From positions 9,036,098-9,100,097 of the forward strand of contig NC_061476.1 in NCBI RefSeq assembly GCF_022581195.2: a stretch of 64,000 bases of DNA, written 5' to 3'. The position numbers and the translations under genes are program-made. Of the stretch, positions 11,488 to 24,170 are shown one piece after another; position 1 is the stretch's first letter; each line of letters opens with the position of its first letter. Origin of the DNA: Helicoverpa zea. Taxonomy: Eukaryota; Arthropoda; Insecta; Lepidoptera; Noctuidae. The notes beneath the pieces were generated by a model. It had not been told where the DNA came from. It saw only the letters and a program-made list of their open reading frames with translations, and ran no database searches.

Positions 11488-12600
11488 TCACTCCACCGAA
11501 AGTACCAGATTTGCACTGGCTTTTTAATAGATTCCTTCCCTCCTCAAACAACTATAAACTGTAACAGATCATAACGATCAGTAAATATTACCAAGCCGCC
11601 GCCGGCGAACATATGCGCTGCCGACGCAACAGACATGTGGGGGCTGTTACAACGATTAAATATATAGGTATTTGCTAAGTATTGTAAATATGCTTATGAA
11701 TCTAAAAACAATTTTTGAGTTAATGTAAGAAATAGACTTTGCAAAAAAACTAATGCATTTCATTTAATTATAAACTGAACACTTGAATTACCCTCTCTAC
11801 TGAAAAAATATGTTAATATATTAATTTATGCTCAAGTATGGTGTATGCACATGAAACATTAGCAAGAGTTTACAGAATAATGGTGTTTCATTCACCAGTG
11901 TCATCACATTTGCATTTCTTTGATACAAGAACACTTTTTTCGCATTTGTCTTTTACATATTTTTCTGTTCTCAAACTATCATGTTCACGTCATAAACAAA
12001 ATATTGAACAACTAGTGTTCTTAATATTTGTATTGTCTAAGCAATCAGAGTTTAATCATAGAAAATACTTGATTAAAAGTTTAAATGAATAGCTTCCTTA
12101 TTTGGAGGTAAATTACTAAAAGTCTCACGTAGAAAGCAATTTGCCGACACACGCCGCGCCGCACTAAAGCCAATCAGACGGAAAATTGTTTGTTTGTGAC
12201 CATCAAGCCCGCGTGGGGGATACTTGTGTCTACTCGGAAGTACTTACTTATATGATGTTACTGCAATATTACACTATTAAGTTGTTGTTACATTTGAGTA
12301 CTTATAAAGTTAAAGCACTTCTTAATTGATTCTATGTACAATTAAGTGAGGTGCAATGTACCTAATGAATAAAAATGTATATAGGGTAACTGGTAACCAG
12401 TGATTCTACGCACGAATACAAATAACATTCCCAAAATATATATGTCCTTAATTCTCATTAGTTTCATTACAATAACATAAAAGCTGTTTAAAATTTTGAA
12501 TGTTGTGCTCCGTGTGAACCGAAAGAGGCTAAACTTAAATTAATACTGACCTCATAATCACCTGTACCCACTATGCTCAGTGTGGTTCACATCTTTATAT
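11488..12600. other. No supported gene
   Basis: AT-rich. A frame of 84 codons at 11838-12092 has no recognisable motif and is probably chance. A CCAAT string lies near 12170 in a small GC-rich patch. Confidence 0.35.
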
Positions 12601-12605
12601 AAAGA

Positions 12606-12805
12606 CTAGCCGCTTTCCCGCGGTTTCATCCGCGTCCCGTGGGAGCTACTGCCCGCACCGGCATAAAATATAGCCTATGTTACTCGCAGATAATATAGGT
12701 TTCTATATAATGGTGAAAGAATATTTAAAATCTGTCCCGTAGTTTTTGAGTTTATCCATTACAACCAAACAAACAAAGTTTTCCTCTTGATAATATTAGT
12801 ATAGA
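12606..12805 (-). mobile_element. Short Helitron-like lepidopteran repeat, copy 2
   Basis: This is the inverted relative of the copy at 3412-3615. On the minus strand it starts A|TCTATACTAATATTATCAAG and ends GGGAAAGCGGCTAG|T, so it sits between an A and a T with no target duplication, the Helitron hallmark. Confidence 0.75.
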
Positions 12806-14970
12806 TTTTTTGAAATTAAGAGAACATGTATCGTGGTAGTTTTATGCCTACTACATTCAGTGTCCAGTTAAGCAGGAAGCAGCTAGTTCGTGAGAAGCAG
12901 CTCGCCTGTTGCCACTCGAGCGCAATTGTCTACATCTGATGACGCCGCGCTCGACGCCCGCATCGCAGACGTGTGAAAATGCGCGAGCGCAGGATTAAGA
13001 TAGACTAGGCCTATATATTCTACCCAGGTATATTCTCTTAGGGTTCCGTACAAAATGGGTAAAATGGGACCCTGTTACTAGGATTTCGTTCCTATTACGA
13101 GGGGCTCGCATAGGTAGGTACAACAGTGTTTTTTATACATATGGAACCGTTTATGCTACTTCACCTCCGCCCGACTCGTACTTGATCGATTTCTAGATTA
13201 TCTCGTAAGTATAAGTTTTTTTTAAATTTCATGTGTATCTATCACCATTTTTTACTAATTTCCTTATGTTATTTCCCACACGCGAACCTTATGTAGGGTA
13301 CGACAAGTGCGCGGGCGCAGCCCTGCTAGACAAATCAATTGGTTGTTTGTTCCGCGAGGTGTCCAGTCCAGTGGAGTGCAGTAATTGCTCACTGTTGATT
13401 CATATTGCTGTACACTGCTACTACTTGCCTGTAAAGGGTCCTGCGGTAGTTTAAATTAGGCGATTTGGTCGGCTATTGAATTAGATTAATTGAGTATTAT
13501 GTGTTTATCTAGCTACGCTTGTCTAAACTGCGCTAGGGCGCTACGAAACGCTACGTAGTTATCGTAGCACTAAAATGCGAATCAACAAAATAAGCTTATA
13601 AGCTCATTCACGAAATGAGACAGAAGTACCTTATTTCAGAAAATATATAAATCGTTAGTAAGTACCTAGTTATTTAAAAATAGACAGGTTTCAATGATAA
13701 TTTGACTTACTAAAAATATTATGATTACTTGTATGAGATACCTACTGTCAAAATTATGTATTGCGATCTCTAGTAAGCAAACATCAGCACATAGATAAGT
13801 TAATAAAATGCGCTGGAAATAACCATATGCTTATAGAGTTATATTGTGTCTAGAGATAAGTCTACAGCATTATATAAAATTTACAGCCTACTTATCCCAT
13901 CAACACCACCATAAACAATTGGACAAAAACACGAAATCATAGTCAATAAAGATAAACATCTACCTACCGTCCGGGGCGCGTCCGGCACGCGTGCGGCACG
14001 CGTCCGGCGCGACGCCGACACGTATCAACTAATTACGTGTCGATATCGTGCACATTACCGGACGATATAATGTGTTGTGATCGAAACTGTGCCCTTGTTA
14101 TCATGGAGAACAAAATGACTAGCGGACGTGCCAAAACGGAAAATCTCATAAGAAAGTAGCGCGCCAAAATGCGGCTGTTCGGGGGACGAGGAATGTACAC
14201 TAATGTACAGTCTTCACCCTTATGTGCTATATTTAGATCCGACCATTTTTCGTAATACCAAGAATCGTTGACATATGTCAAAAATAACCCGATCGCCTAA
14301 AACTACAACTTACAGTACGTAACTTACAGTTTTGGTCATACCCACCATACCTATGTGAGCTAGAAGAAGGCACCTGACCTACTTGCATTATGGCACCTCC
14401 GCTCATCTTTCTTTACTCCGTGGTCATTATGCACTCGAGTGTAGCTCGCGTTATTGTGATTCATAGAGGGTTAACAGTTCAATATGATGGATAAATATTA
14501 CAAACTTAATAATCAGACGGTTAATATTTTGATGGGCTACTACTTACGATGGGAATGCTTGCACCATGTTTATACTTATTAAATGTACTGTATAACGGAA
14601 GCAGGAGAGTTTGATATAGGTAAAGTTGCTGGAAATGAGAATCGTAATAGATCCCTATTCCTATATCTGTAAATAGAGCTGTATAAAAAGAAAATGGTAT
14701 TTATACATAAGTAAGTAAACCAAAGGGAAAACCAGTAAGGGAAAACTCGAACTACGATTTAAAGATCAATCAAAGAATATTAAAACGAACCCTATCAGTA
14801 ACTCTCATAAATTATAATCAGCAATCGAAAGTCATGAACATTTGTCCTCAATGGAGCATCATAACCCAAAGTATCAATCCCTCATCGCCCGGGGGTAGGC
14901 AGCGCCCCACCCGCGCCTCACCCGCGCCACACCCGCGTGTCAACAGCCGCACTGACAATATTTGCACTCG
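12806..14970. other. No supported gene; small GC tandem at 13970-14025
   Basis: Mostly AT-rich. At about 13970-14025 units resembling GGCGCGTCCGGCACGCGT repeat two to three times. No coding frame could be supported. Confidence 0.35.
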
Positions 14971-14974
14971 GTAA

Positions 14975-15070
14975 TCGGTTTGGGAGTTCGGGATTCGATC
15001 CCGTGCGGGGCAAAGTCTCTGGGGTAATGGCGAGATATACTGTCCCTGCTTGGTGCTCAGTCGCCGGCAA
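14975..15070 (+). repeat. Possible SINE fragment with a B-box-like string
   Basis: The string GTTCGGGATTCGATCCCGTG resembles a tRNA B box inside a T-arm stem. It is followed by GGGGCAAAGTCTCTGG. No A box or tail is clear, so this is a weak call. Confidence 0.3.
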
Positions 15071-17905
15071 ATTAATTGTTACTCTCTTGGATTAGAAGAG
15101 GAAGAAGTGGGTTATCTGAAGAAGTTTCAAATATGCTGTTTTTAGAGATAATGAGCGTTGACGGATTTTTGGTAAAAACTCGAAGTCAGGATTGTTTTCT
15201 TCCTAGCAGGAGATGTATGGTGGTCACCTTGTGAATGTCATGCTCAGGAAAAATCTAACCCGCACTAGCGTTATACTTGTATTATTTTATTTGAGCTAGA
15301 TAAGTAGTCTAACCTTAAGTTCTTAAATAGGTGGATAGGTATGCAGTTATTTTGTACTACCTTTCATGTCTCATGAAATCAGGAGCACTGAGCATATTCA
15401 AATAAGCATTACCTACACTCTACTGCAGATACTTTCACCAGTACCTTACCTTTAAATAGTAGAATCTCACTACTAAGTAAGTAGTTACACGATAGTACCG
15501 AAATGAAACCTACATCTCCTGTAGCTAGGATCTTTAAAGTAGGTATCACGTTTTCAGGCAAGCGAAGTGAAGCAAACAAATAAGCTACAAGAAGTTATGC
15601 CTCGGCTTAAGTAAGTAGGTAAGTACACAACTCAGCGCAGCATTAACTAAAATGTTATTCCCTTACTCTGAAAACTTGCCGTGTTTGTATGTATGTGCAA
15701 TATAATGCACTTATGTACTAGCTTCAGAACAGTTATGTATTGTAGGTATATAGTTGCTACATAAAGAGCAAACTGTTTCAAAATCGATGTGTGAAGCCTT
15801 CAGCGACGCGAAAGGGCGGTCGCGACTAAATTATTCACTAACCAAGCAACACTGAGCACCTATACCTCTCTCGCTTCAACTCGGGTGTACCATATATCTC
15901 TGTCTCGCTTCCGCTTTGTATGGTAGGTATTGCGCTTTCGGCCGCCACATACAGTGATCTCTGTCTGTCGCGCGGGGAGTGCGTATGTGCGTCTCGTTCG
16001 CTCTCATTAGGTTAGTCTGGCGGGTATGTTTGCTCGACGCTTGGCAGTCGCACTTTGTATGACGCGGCACAGAGTAGCCGCCCAGGACAGAGGTGTACTG
16101 ACAATAATTAACAATGTTGAAACGAGAAATTCTGTCAAGCAGAACTACATAAAATTAATACAAAATACCTTTATGTTATTTGTACACCTATTTGTTTAAA
16201 TAGACTTCAAATACTTCTGATAAGAACTGTACCCACCCTCATACCAAGTAAAATTTCACAACAATATTGACGTTCTTAACTTACAAATAGCGAAAGGAAA
16301 GGATGCCCTAAACCATATTTTATTTTGTCTGACTTATATGTCTATATGCTAGGATCTACACTCATTTTTATTTTGACAATATAAAACGGGTTAATAATAA
16401 TAAAGCAATTATTAGGCTAAATTCAAGAACATATTGTAAATCTTGTAGCCGAGCAGTGCTGACTACGCGCTACGCGCTACGCGCTACGGCTGTGCTACGA
16501 GGCCGCGTAACCGTAACTTTCTTTGGCCTACAAAAACAATTCTTATCCTGAGTAATAAGTAGATATGCTATGTATTCGGAATCACGAGAAAGGTTATATG
16601 ACGTATTTCTAATTGCAATGGATTTATCATGTAAACTATCTAATACAAAGATGGTATGAAATAAATTGCTCTTGTAGAGGCAGCCAATTGTAGGTACTTA
16701 GCTTTACGTTTCTAATACAGTAAATATCTAATTAATCTGTTTATCACCCTGTTTACCAGTATAAACCAAACAATGGAGGATCTAGAGAAGCAGAAATAGG
16801 TACTAAAACAAAATCTGCATTGCCTAATTAATTCATTATATTCTTTAAAAAAAAAAACTCGAAAAACTTCCCAAAAATATCAAACGAACTCTTCAGACTG
16901 TTTGTCCTCATAGAACCATTATTTTCTTAAACATCAATCAAAATAATTACTCAAATATGTTCACCCCGACCCCAGCGAGGGGAGACAGAGCTTTGATCGG
17001 GACCTCTGTCTAGGTACGTGCCTGCTGGTCCTCAAGTGCCCAATATAAAAATACTAGGATGTCAAAGCGAGTGGCTGGTAACGAGGGTCGGAGAGTGCTG
17101 GCTCTCTTCTCGTGCCGTGAACATATGAATAAACAGCGTTTTTGTAATCACGATACGTTTACACAGAAATCATAGTGAAGAGAGAGCATATCTTCTGGCT
17201 TAACTGCATTTGTAAACAAATATATTTACTATCTAGGTATCCATATCGCATCCAACCGTTCATTTATTAAAACAATCTCTTTGGGCAGTACCTACTTATA
17301 TAAGATAAGTAGGTACTCATAGGTAAACACTTTAACAGTTCTTTGTATGTACTTATTGGATTTTTCTGAAACTGCTATTCGCTCGCAGGAGTCGCAGGTA
17401 ACGGGTTGCTTACTATTTTGTTTGAAAATATGCTTACTTACTTTTAAAACAATCTGCATTTTGCAACGTTTCAATTCAATAATCACTGGTTAATGATGAG
17501 TACCTACTCTCAGTTCTTACTTACTTCTTCAGATCAGCAAACCCCGACACTCATACCAGGTACCTAACACATTCAGCATTCTTTCCTTTGATAGTGCAGG
17601 AACAATGAACTTAGGGAGCTTGTAACTACTGTAATAATTGTATTTACCTATGTCGAATACCTATCCTATCCTATGTAGGAGAGAACACATCATTTATGTT
17701 TGTATACCTTTGTTACCTATTTCTGCTTGCAAACCTATATGTCGCTATTCAAGTAGGTATGCTACGATCTGACTTAATGGAGTGCTATCAACATGTGCAT
17801 GTCTACGAAAAACACCTCATAAGTTCACTGCTTAAAGTGAGACTTGAAAATGTAGCGAAAAACAGCTTCTTGTCTGGAAGGCAGAAAACTATTACCCAGC
17901 GTATC
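15071..17905. other. About 2.8 kb, no supported gene
   Basis: AT-rich with many TAGGTA/TACCTA strings. A short run of CTACGCG units occurs at 16463-16490, and a GC-richer stretch with TCTCTGTCTCGC-like strings lies at 15870-16080. No coding or RNA gene was recognised. Confidence 0.35.
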
Positions 17906-17912
17906 AGTACAA

Positions 17913-18303
17913 CAGGGGCCCGATTCTCCTAATTTAATAATGTCAAAATCGAATAGAAATCGAATCGCAATATGATAGCAATAGCAGTTTTAACCATATC
18001 GGGCATTCTGCTACTAATATAAGACCAATCGTATTCCAACGACATTCGATTGGTTTGCGATTGGTCTGCTATTTTGGTGATTGTGGTCTATACGGTAGTT
18101 TGCTCTACAATCATATTGCAATCGTAAATCATTTGCAGACAAAATGATTCTTTATTGAATGACAGAAAAGGATAAAAACGTTTATTTCAAAGAAAAAATA
18201 GCGGAATGCCATATACGCTTCAATCGTAATCGAGTCGGGATTGGATCGCAGTCGAACTTGAATCGAATGGCGCTTAAGTAAAATTAGGAGAATCGGGCCC
18301 CTG
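17913..18303. mobile_element. 391-bp MITE with 23-bp inverted repeats
   Basis: Both ends are copies of CAGGGGCCCGATTCTCCTAA plus TTT in inverted orientation. The 5-bp flank TACAA is duplicated exactly (17908-17912 and 18304-18308). The interior is rich in ATCGAAT/GATTG strings and has no transposase. The superfamily is not assigned. Confidence 0.85.
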
Positions 18304-18309
18304 TACAAG

Positions 18310-19140
18310 ACTGAACAAATCCGCTTGATTATAATAACATTCCCTAAATACACATACCACTTGATTATTAATTTTTGGAAAATACCATACCTATCTAGAT
18401 AAAAAGATTAAAAATTAGAATGAGAAAGTAGATTAAATTAATCAATGCGAAGCCTCCCCGAGTCTCCTCTAGTAAAACCGTGTTTATAGTAAGTTCCGTT
18501 TAAAACAACAGCCGGGGCCTGCCAGCTCGTTAGCATGTCAAAGCGTTGAGCTGCGCCCGACGGTAATGTGATGCATTATGTATGCGCCGGCGACAGCTCG
18601 GGAGGTTGTGGGTAAGCGGCACAGTTCGACAGGTCATTATAATCATCTCCTGCGTGTGATGTGGAGTAAAGGTATAAGAGCTCAGTACCTGACAAAATTG
18701 CAAGAAGATAGTTAGCAATATCTATGTCTATACTTGCACAATGCACAAATCAGGAAACAATATCTATAACGACGTTAGCGCCTCTTATTGTCTCTTTGAA
18801 TCCTCTAACAAACCTATCAATTCCTCTTGAACATCAAACCAACTCTCAAGACATGCGAGTAATTAAAAGAAACCTGTCGCACGCACGCATGCATGCACGA
18901 GTGTATGACGACTTTACACTGCACAGCGGGGTGACAACAACGTTTGACGTTCCCTTTCACTCCGCCGACACTCGTCGCGCCAATATAATAAAAATAATGG
19001 CTTCCTGTCCACAGAGGAGGATTCAATTAAGTAAATCAATACTCAATAACTTTATTGCATTCCATAATGTGTACAGGCTGGTGGGTAAAATTAAAAGAAA
19101 CAATTATGGACCCTGCCGGGCACAGCAAAGTTAGTTTTTA
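18310..19140. other. No assigned gene; one unrecognised 136-codon frame
   Basis: A plus-strand frame at 18724-19134 is longer than most chance frames here. It has no recognisable domain, and its 3' part (GTACAGGCTGGTGGGTAAAA...) looks like repeat sequence. I do not call it a gene. Confidence 0.25.
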
Positions 19141-19507
19141 GAGGAGAGGACGAAGAGCGCTTTTTAAACATAATATCTAATATTGAATTAAATGTAGAAA
19201 ATCTTATTATATTTCGATATTTGAGTAGGTATTATTTCTGTGTAGATTTATTTCCATTTTACTTATTTATTATTTATTAAATTTATATTCGTTTATTTAT
19301 ATATTATTAATTTATATTATAAATATTCTATATTATGTATTAATCGTTATTAATTATTTTATTTATTTATATTTATTTATAAATTAGTTGTAGTTTTTTG
19401 ATTTATGACTCAATAGTAAGAATCTAATTAAAGGTATTGCACGGTAAGTAAGGTAAATAAATTGATATATTAAGTACTGCTTGTTTATTCCAGTTATCCT
19501 AGTTTCC

Positions 19508-21295
19508 CTAGTTGTATTTATCTTTGAAATATTCGTCAATTGTGTAGTAGCTTTTATCTAAGAGAAATCGTTTTAGTTTATTGGTAAATATATTATTTGA
19601 TTCAGTGTTTTTTATGTATTCTGGTAATTTATTGTAGATTTTAATGGACGTAACAAACGCACTAGAGGAATGCATTTTTAATCGTGAGGTTGGTAGATTG
19701 AGTCTATTTCCATGTCTAAGTTTGTGTTTTGTTTGGATGTCTGCTCTTTTACTGTAGAATTGTGGGTGCTTCCTTACAAATTTGCAAATTTCAAATATAT
19801 AGAGGCAGGGTAGTGTTAAGATGTTTAGTTTTTTGAAATGTGGTTTACATGAGTCGGTGTCTTCAATGTTGGTTAATATTCTTATAAGTTTCTTCTGTAT
19901 TGTAAATAGTGAAGGTGCGTCTGTACTGTTACCCCACAATATTACTCCATATTTAAGCCAAGCGAATGCGTACGCATAGTATGTTACTATTGCTGTTTTG
20001 AGGTCTGTTGTTTTCTTTATTTCTCTGAGGGCATATGTAAATTTAGATAGCTTAGTTTTTATTTTCTGTATGTGTGATTTCCAGTCTATGTGTGTATCTA
20101 TGTCTAGGCCTAAAAGGGTGAATTTATTGACTATTTCTAATTTCGATCCTTTGTATTCAAAATTAATATTTATGGGGGTTTTTTGTCGCGGGTGGAAAGC
20201 AATTATTTTTGTTTTATTAAAGTTAATTTCAAGGTTGTGTTCGCTCATCCAATATGTTGTAGTGTCAAGTATAGATGTTAGGGTTTGGTTTAAATTTTGG
20301 TTATTGTTGCATGATGTTAAAATAGAGATGTCGTCGGCAAATATTACGCTTGTTTCGTTTATGTAGTTAGGGAGATCATTAATGTAGATTAAGAACAGTA
20401 GGCAGCCTATAACACTTCCCTGCGGTATGGAGGCGTTTACAGGTATGTTTTGTGATCTAATTAGTTCAATGTGTTGTGTTTGTGTATTGTAGTGTTCGAT
20501 TTCAACGACTTGTTCTCTGTTTTTTAAATATGATGTAAACCAGTCATAACTTTTTCCACGGATACCTATGTTGTAGAGTTTATTTAATAATATATCAAAT
20601 TGTACTTTATCATAAGCTTTGGTCATGTCTAATAGTAGTCCAATAGCGTATTTTTTGTTGTCAATAATTTTAAGTGCTTCTTGGATATACTTGTAGACAG
20701 CCAAAACAGTGGATCGGTTCTTGCGAAAGCCATTTTGGCTGTCGTTGAATACATTATATTTTTCGCAAAAGGCATAAACACGGTTACATATAACTTTTTC
20801 AAATATTTTTGATGCTGTTGGTAGTAGTGCAATAGGACGGTAATTGTTCGGGTCAGTTTTATCGTTTTTCTTGAGAATGGGTTTAATGAGTGCCTTTTTG
20901 AGTAAGTCAGGAAAGACACCTTCTTCAAAGGATTGATTTAGGAGTATATAAAATGGCAAGGTTAGTTCATCAGCGCACTGTTCTATCAGACTGGGTGGAA
21001 GTTCGTCAATTCCGTGGCTGTTCTTGTTCTTTAAGTTTTTGATAATTATATTTATTTCATAAGGATCAACTGGGTTAAGATATAGTGTATTTTGTGTAGT
21101 TAAGGCTGTCGGTAGCCCTTTAGGTGTACTGCCGGTAGATGTGGTAGCTTTCCCACCAATGGAGGCAAAGAAATTGTTAAAAATATTGGCTACTTCTTGC
21201 GGTTTCGCCGTTAACTTATTCTCGACTTGTAGTGATATGTTATGTTTCTCACTTTTACGTTTTTTGTTTGAGCGTTCATTTATGATTCCCCACAT
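19508..21295 (-). pseudogene. LINE reverse transcriptase with intact FADD, one upstream frameshift
   Basis: The product is the reverse transcriptase and C-terminal part of a LINE ORF2. In order are seen NNFFASIGGK, NNYRPIALLPTASKIFEK, QNGFRKNRSTVLAV, LLLDMTKAYDKV, ASIPQGSVIGCLLFLIYIND, VIFADDISIL (catalytic pair intact), and the C-terminal CLYIFEICKFV. About 595 codons are open. The frame starts at MWGIINE, normally an internal motif; the preceding coding sequence is in another frame (21280-21552, ending ...NNKVK), so one small indel near 21295-21302 breaks it. Confidence 0.85.
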
Positions 21296-21552
21296 TGTTT
21301 TACTTTATTATTCGATTTTGTCATTTTATTTTTGTAGTGTAGTTTTTTAGCTGTAGTTACAGTTTTCTTCAGTATTTTTACGTATTTTTTGTAATAATTT
21401 ATTAATGTAGGATCTTTTTTTTTTGTTACTAATATTTTTAAGAGTCTTTTATTAATACTTGATTTTATTATACCGGCAGTGAGCCAGTATTTCCTATACC
21501 TAGTTCCAAGTCCTTTAATAAGCAAATAATAAGCAAATCCTTTAATAAGCAA
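21280..21552 (-). pseudogene. Upstream coding segment of LINE copy B, shifted frame
   Basis: A lysine/tyrosine-rich linker (KKYVKILKKTVTTAKKLHYKNK) is typical of the region between endonuclease and RT in jockey-like ORF2. It overlaps the RT frame by 16 bp and would fuse with it but for a single-base indel. Confidence 0.65.
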
Positions 21553-21559
21553 ATAAGCA

Positions 21560-22436
21560 GAAGTCGATGGCGGAGATCAAAGCCCTCTCGACGCACTCGC
21601 CGACCCTCCCGACACCGCGGCCTCGGGAGGGGCGCGACCTACTATTGTAGTACAAACATTATCTAAGATTGTTGATGACTTTATTGAGAAAGAATTAGGC
21701 TTCGAAACTACGGAACAGATTTGAAACATTGTTTCACAGTTGGAAAGCAACACTACTTACCCCGAGTAACATGTATGTATGTATATGTATGTATGTATAT
21801 GCTGCTAGTTCCCAGGGATGCGGATGAAACCGAGGGAAAATGCTTGTTAGACAATGTGTATAAACTTTGTTCTCTTTTATTTCAGTATAAGATGCATGAC
21901 TGCGCAACTATGTTACCTACTGATCACCGTTAGGGACCTACACGACTTAAAAATTATTCTGCAAATCATTGAACCGTAATACTAACTACCAACCATGTAC
22001 TATATCGAGGACTTACAAAACATTTTTGTACGGAATACAGAATACACAGCGCCTCATAGAGCTCTCTAGCGGTCACTTACGGAACTCCACTTTCCCATAG
22101 AAAAGCTGTTGGCAGGTTACACGAAGCGAGATTACGCGCTGCACCAAGTGAGGGTGTGTTGGCGCCTTCAAAGCGATAAGCAGGCTGATCCAAATGATAA
22201 GCATGCAAATTCTGCTACATCGACTACCCGCGTGATAATCAAAATTGGATCGGTGCACGATGGCCGATTATGTTCGCTCGCCTTTCATGGGATTGGTGAA
22301 AAATTAAGTTTTTTTCTGTAGATTTTGAGTATATGTATACTATACGCGAGAAAAGCAGACGACTCTGATATTAAAGTCATTAAGGATATGGACTCTCTGG
22401 ACTTAATAGTATAGGGTTACATTATCCTATACATAC
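21560..22436. other. No supported gene; (ATGT)n and a Helitron-like scrap
   Basis: A microsatellite of ATGT units lies at 21771-21801. The next 50 bp (GGGATGCGGATGAAACCGAGGG) resembles the end of the Helitron-like repeats at 3.5 and 12.6 kb. Confidence 0.35.
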
Positions 22437-23080
22437 ATGTTATCTGTTACTGATATTTTAGGAATAAAATTCATTGTATATTACCAGAATGCTCGCGGTC
22501 TGCGCTCAAAATCTCAAGAATTTTATTGTAATTTGGTGTGTGCTAACTACGATGCATTAGTATTAACAGAAACATGGCTTAATAGTTGTATTCTTAGCAG
22601 CGAACTTTTTGAGCAAAGATATCGAGTTTTCAGACGGGATAGAGAAACTTCTGGTTTCCACAATAACAAGAAAGATGGGGGCGGCGTTTTAATTGCGATT
22701 GATAAAAGGTTCACTGCTTATAGGCAACTCAGTTGGGAGAGTAAGTGTGAGGACTTATGGGTTACTGTTGAAATCACGACGAATTTCAAAATAGCAATTT
22801 GTGCAATATATTTGCCTCCGCCCGTACAAAGTTTAATATTGGAACACTTTTTTGATAGCTTTAATCAGGTAGTAGAAAAAAACTATGATTTCCGTACTAT
22901 TCTTATAGGTGATTTTAATATGAGTAACATTGATTGGAAATAAGTACAGAATAAAAAAAGATCTCCCACTTCTTCTCTCCACTCTTGTTCTTTGCCAAAG
23001 TTGGGTCAGCATCTAGTTGACTTTATAAACATTAATAATCTTATCCAATGTAACAACGTTGTAAATGTCAAAAACAAGAT
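22437..23080 (+). pseudogene. LINE endonuclease (EEP/APE-type) fragment
   Basis: The first 168 codons (22437-22943) encode most of an exonuclease-endonuclease-phosphatase fold, the target-nicking domain of jockey-like LINEs. Motifs seen are YYQNARGLRSK, ALVLTETWL (catalytic Glu), GGGVLIAI, and TILIGDFNM (Asp/Asn pair). After an in-frame TAA at 22941 the homology resumes in another frame (LPKLGQHLVDFI, 22990-23070), so there is also a frameshift. The copy then stops at the hairpin repeat starting near 23086. No RT of the same copy follows. Confidence 0.8.
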
Positions 23081-23085
23081 AAAAA

Positions 23086-24075
23086 CAAAAAAACCCCCGA
23101 CCCAAAAAAAGTACGCAATAATTATGACAAAAGGTTAAAAACGCTAAACCCTATAAAAAGCAAAAAATAACTTTTAACACTACGTAAACTAAATTTTGTC
23201 GTGTCGGGGGACCGCTCTAATTCATTACTTTAGATACGTGTTTTTTTTTTAACGAATGTTGTAATTAGGTAGGTATCATTTGATTTATGTAAGTATTTAT
23301 GAAGGTAAAAAGCGGTCCCCCGACACGTCAAAATTTAGTTTACGTAGTGTTAAAAGTTATTTTTTGCTTTTTATAGGGTTTAGCGTTTTTAACCTTTTGT
23401 CATAATTATTGCGTACTTTTTTTTGGGTCGGGGGTTTTTTTTTAAATTTATAATTTAATTTTATTTCATGCTTTTTAAAGGAGCTCCTTAATTTTTCCTT
23501 TAATTTATTTTATCTTAAGATGGGGTCGCTATATGCGATCTCGGTCAAAGGAAGCTGTTTAACAATCCTCATGACAAACTGGCTCTGGGAGAATTGCACA
23601 GATTGAGAAACAATAAAGATTAACCTTTGGACATTCTAGATTTTCAGCAAAAATATAAATCGGTTTATCCGTTTCATTCCGGCATTTCAGGGTTTCATCC
23701 GCCACATCCCATTTCCAGCATCAGGTTCTCGTCAATCAGAAACATGAAGAGAACTCGTCAAGACAAATTCAACGAGCCCAAACTCGATGGGTTTACTAAA
23801 AGGCAGTTCAGGGTTACGTCTCCTACCTTCGTGCCCTGACAGCAGACCAGCTCAGAGGTTCCAAAAGACATTAGTGTTTCAAATTTCAGATCCCACATAT
23901 ACTTGCAAGTAAACTTAGCGTGTAACATTCCTATCACATCTAGCAAACGAGCTGATGACCTTGAAGACCTGAACCGATTTCCACCAAACATAGCTAAGAA
24001 CACTCCCGACTGACATACCTTTTAAACAAAAAAAACCGCATTACAATCGGATCATCCGTTTGGGAGCTACGATGC

Positions 24076-24129
<54 letters not shown>

Positions 24130-24170
24130 TCAAACTTATAACACCCCGTCGTTTTTGCGTCGGGGGTTAA
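23086..24170. mobile_element. Dispersed repeat headed by a long hairpin and bounded by CCCCCGAC inverted ends
   Basis: It starts with AACCCCCGACCCAAAAAAAG and ends with the inverted match GCGTCGGGGGTTAA. The first 355 bp form a long inverted repeat: arms of about 127 bp (23086-23216 and 23311-23442) around a 94-bp loop. The 3' part contains GAGCTGATGACCTTGAAGAC, a (CA)n run at 24078-24122, and CACCCCGTCGTTTTTGCGTC, a combination I recall from many lepidopteran loci. It separates a broken LINE from a broken LTR, so it probably inserted there and lost flanking DNA. Confidence 0.6.
24078..24122. repeat. (CA)n microsatellite
   Basis: About 20 uninterrupted CA dinucleotides inside the dispersed repeat. 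Confidence 0.95.

Larger units (their letters stand above)
19143..21552 (-). mobile_element. Non-LTR retrotransposon (jockey-like LINE), copy B
   Basis: Antisense LINE with a long RT frame (21295-19508) and an upstream segment in a shifted frame (21552-21280). The region after the stop (19507 down to about 19143) is very AT-rich, with TTTATTTATA repeats as expected of a 3' UTR. The endonuclease domain is missing, so the copy is 5'-truncated. The end near 21552 shows a repeated TTTAATAAGCAAATAAGCA string. Confidence 0.85.

Noticed and set aside
18724..19134. 136-codon plus-strand frame
   Set aside because: No recognisable domain; the last third reads through repeat-like sequence, and an overlapping frame exists on the other strand. 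Kept only as an unassigned note.
24078..24122. CRISPR-like or origin-like iterons in the tandem repeats
   Set aside because: Dinucleotide microsatellites and eukaryotic satellites explain all arrays seen; no spacer-repeat pattern exists.
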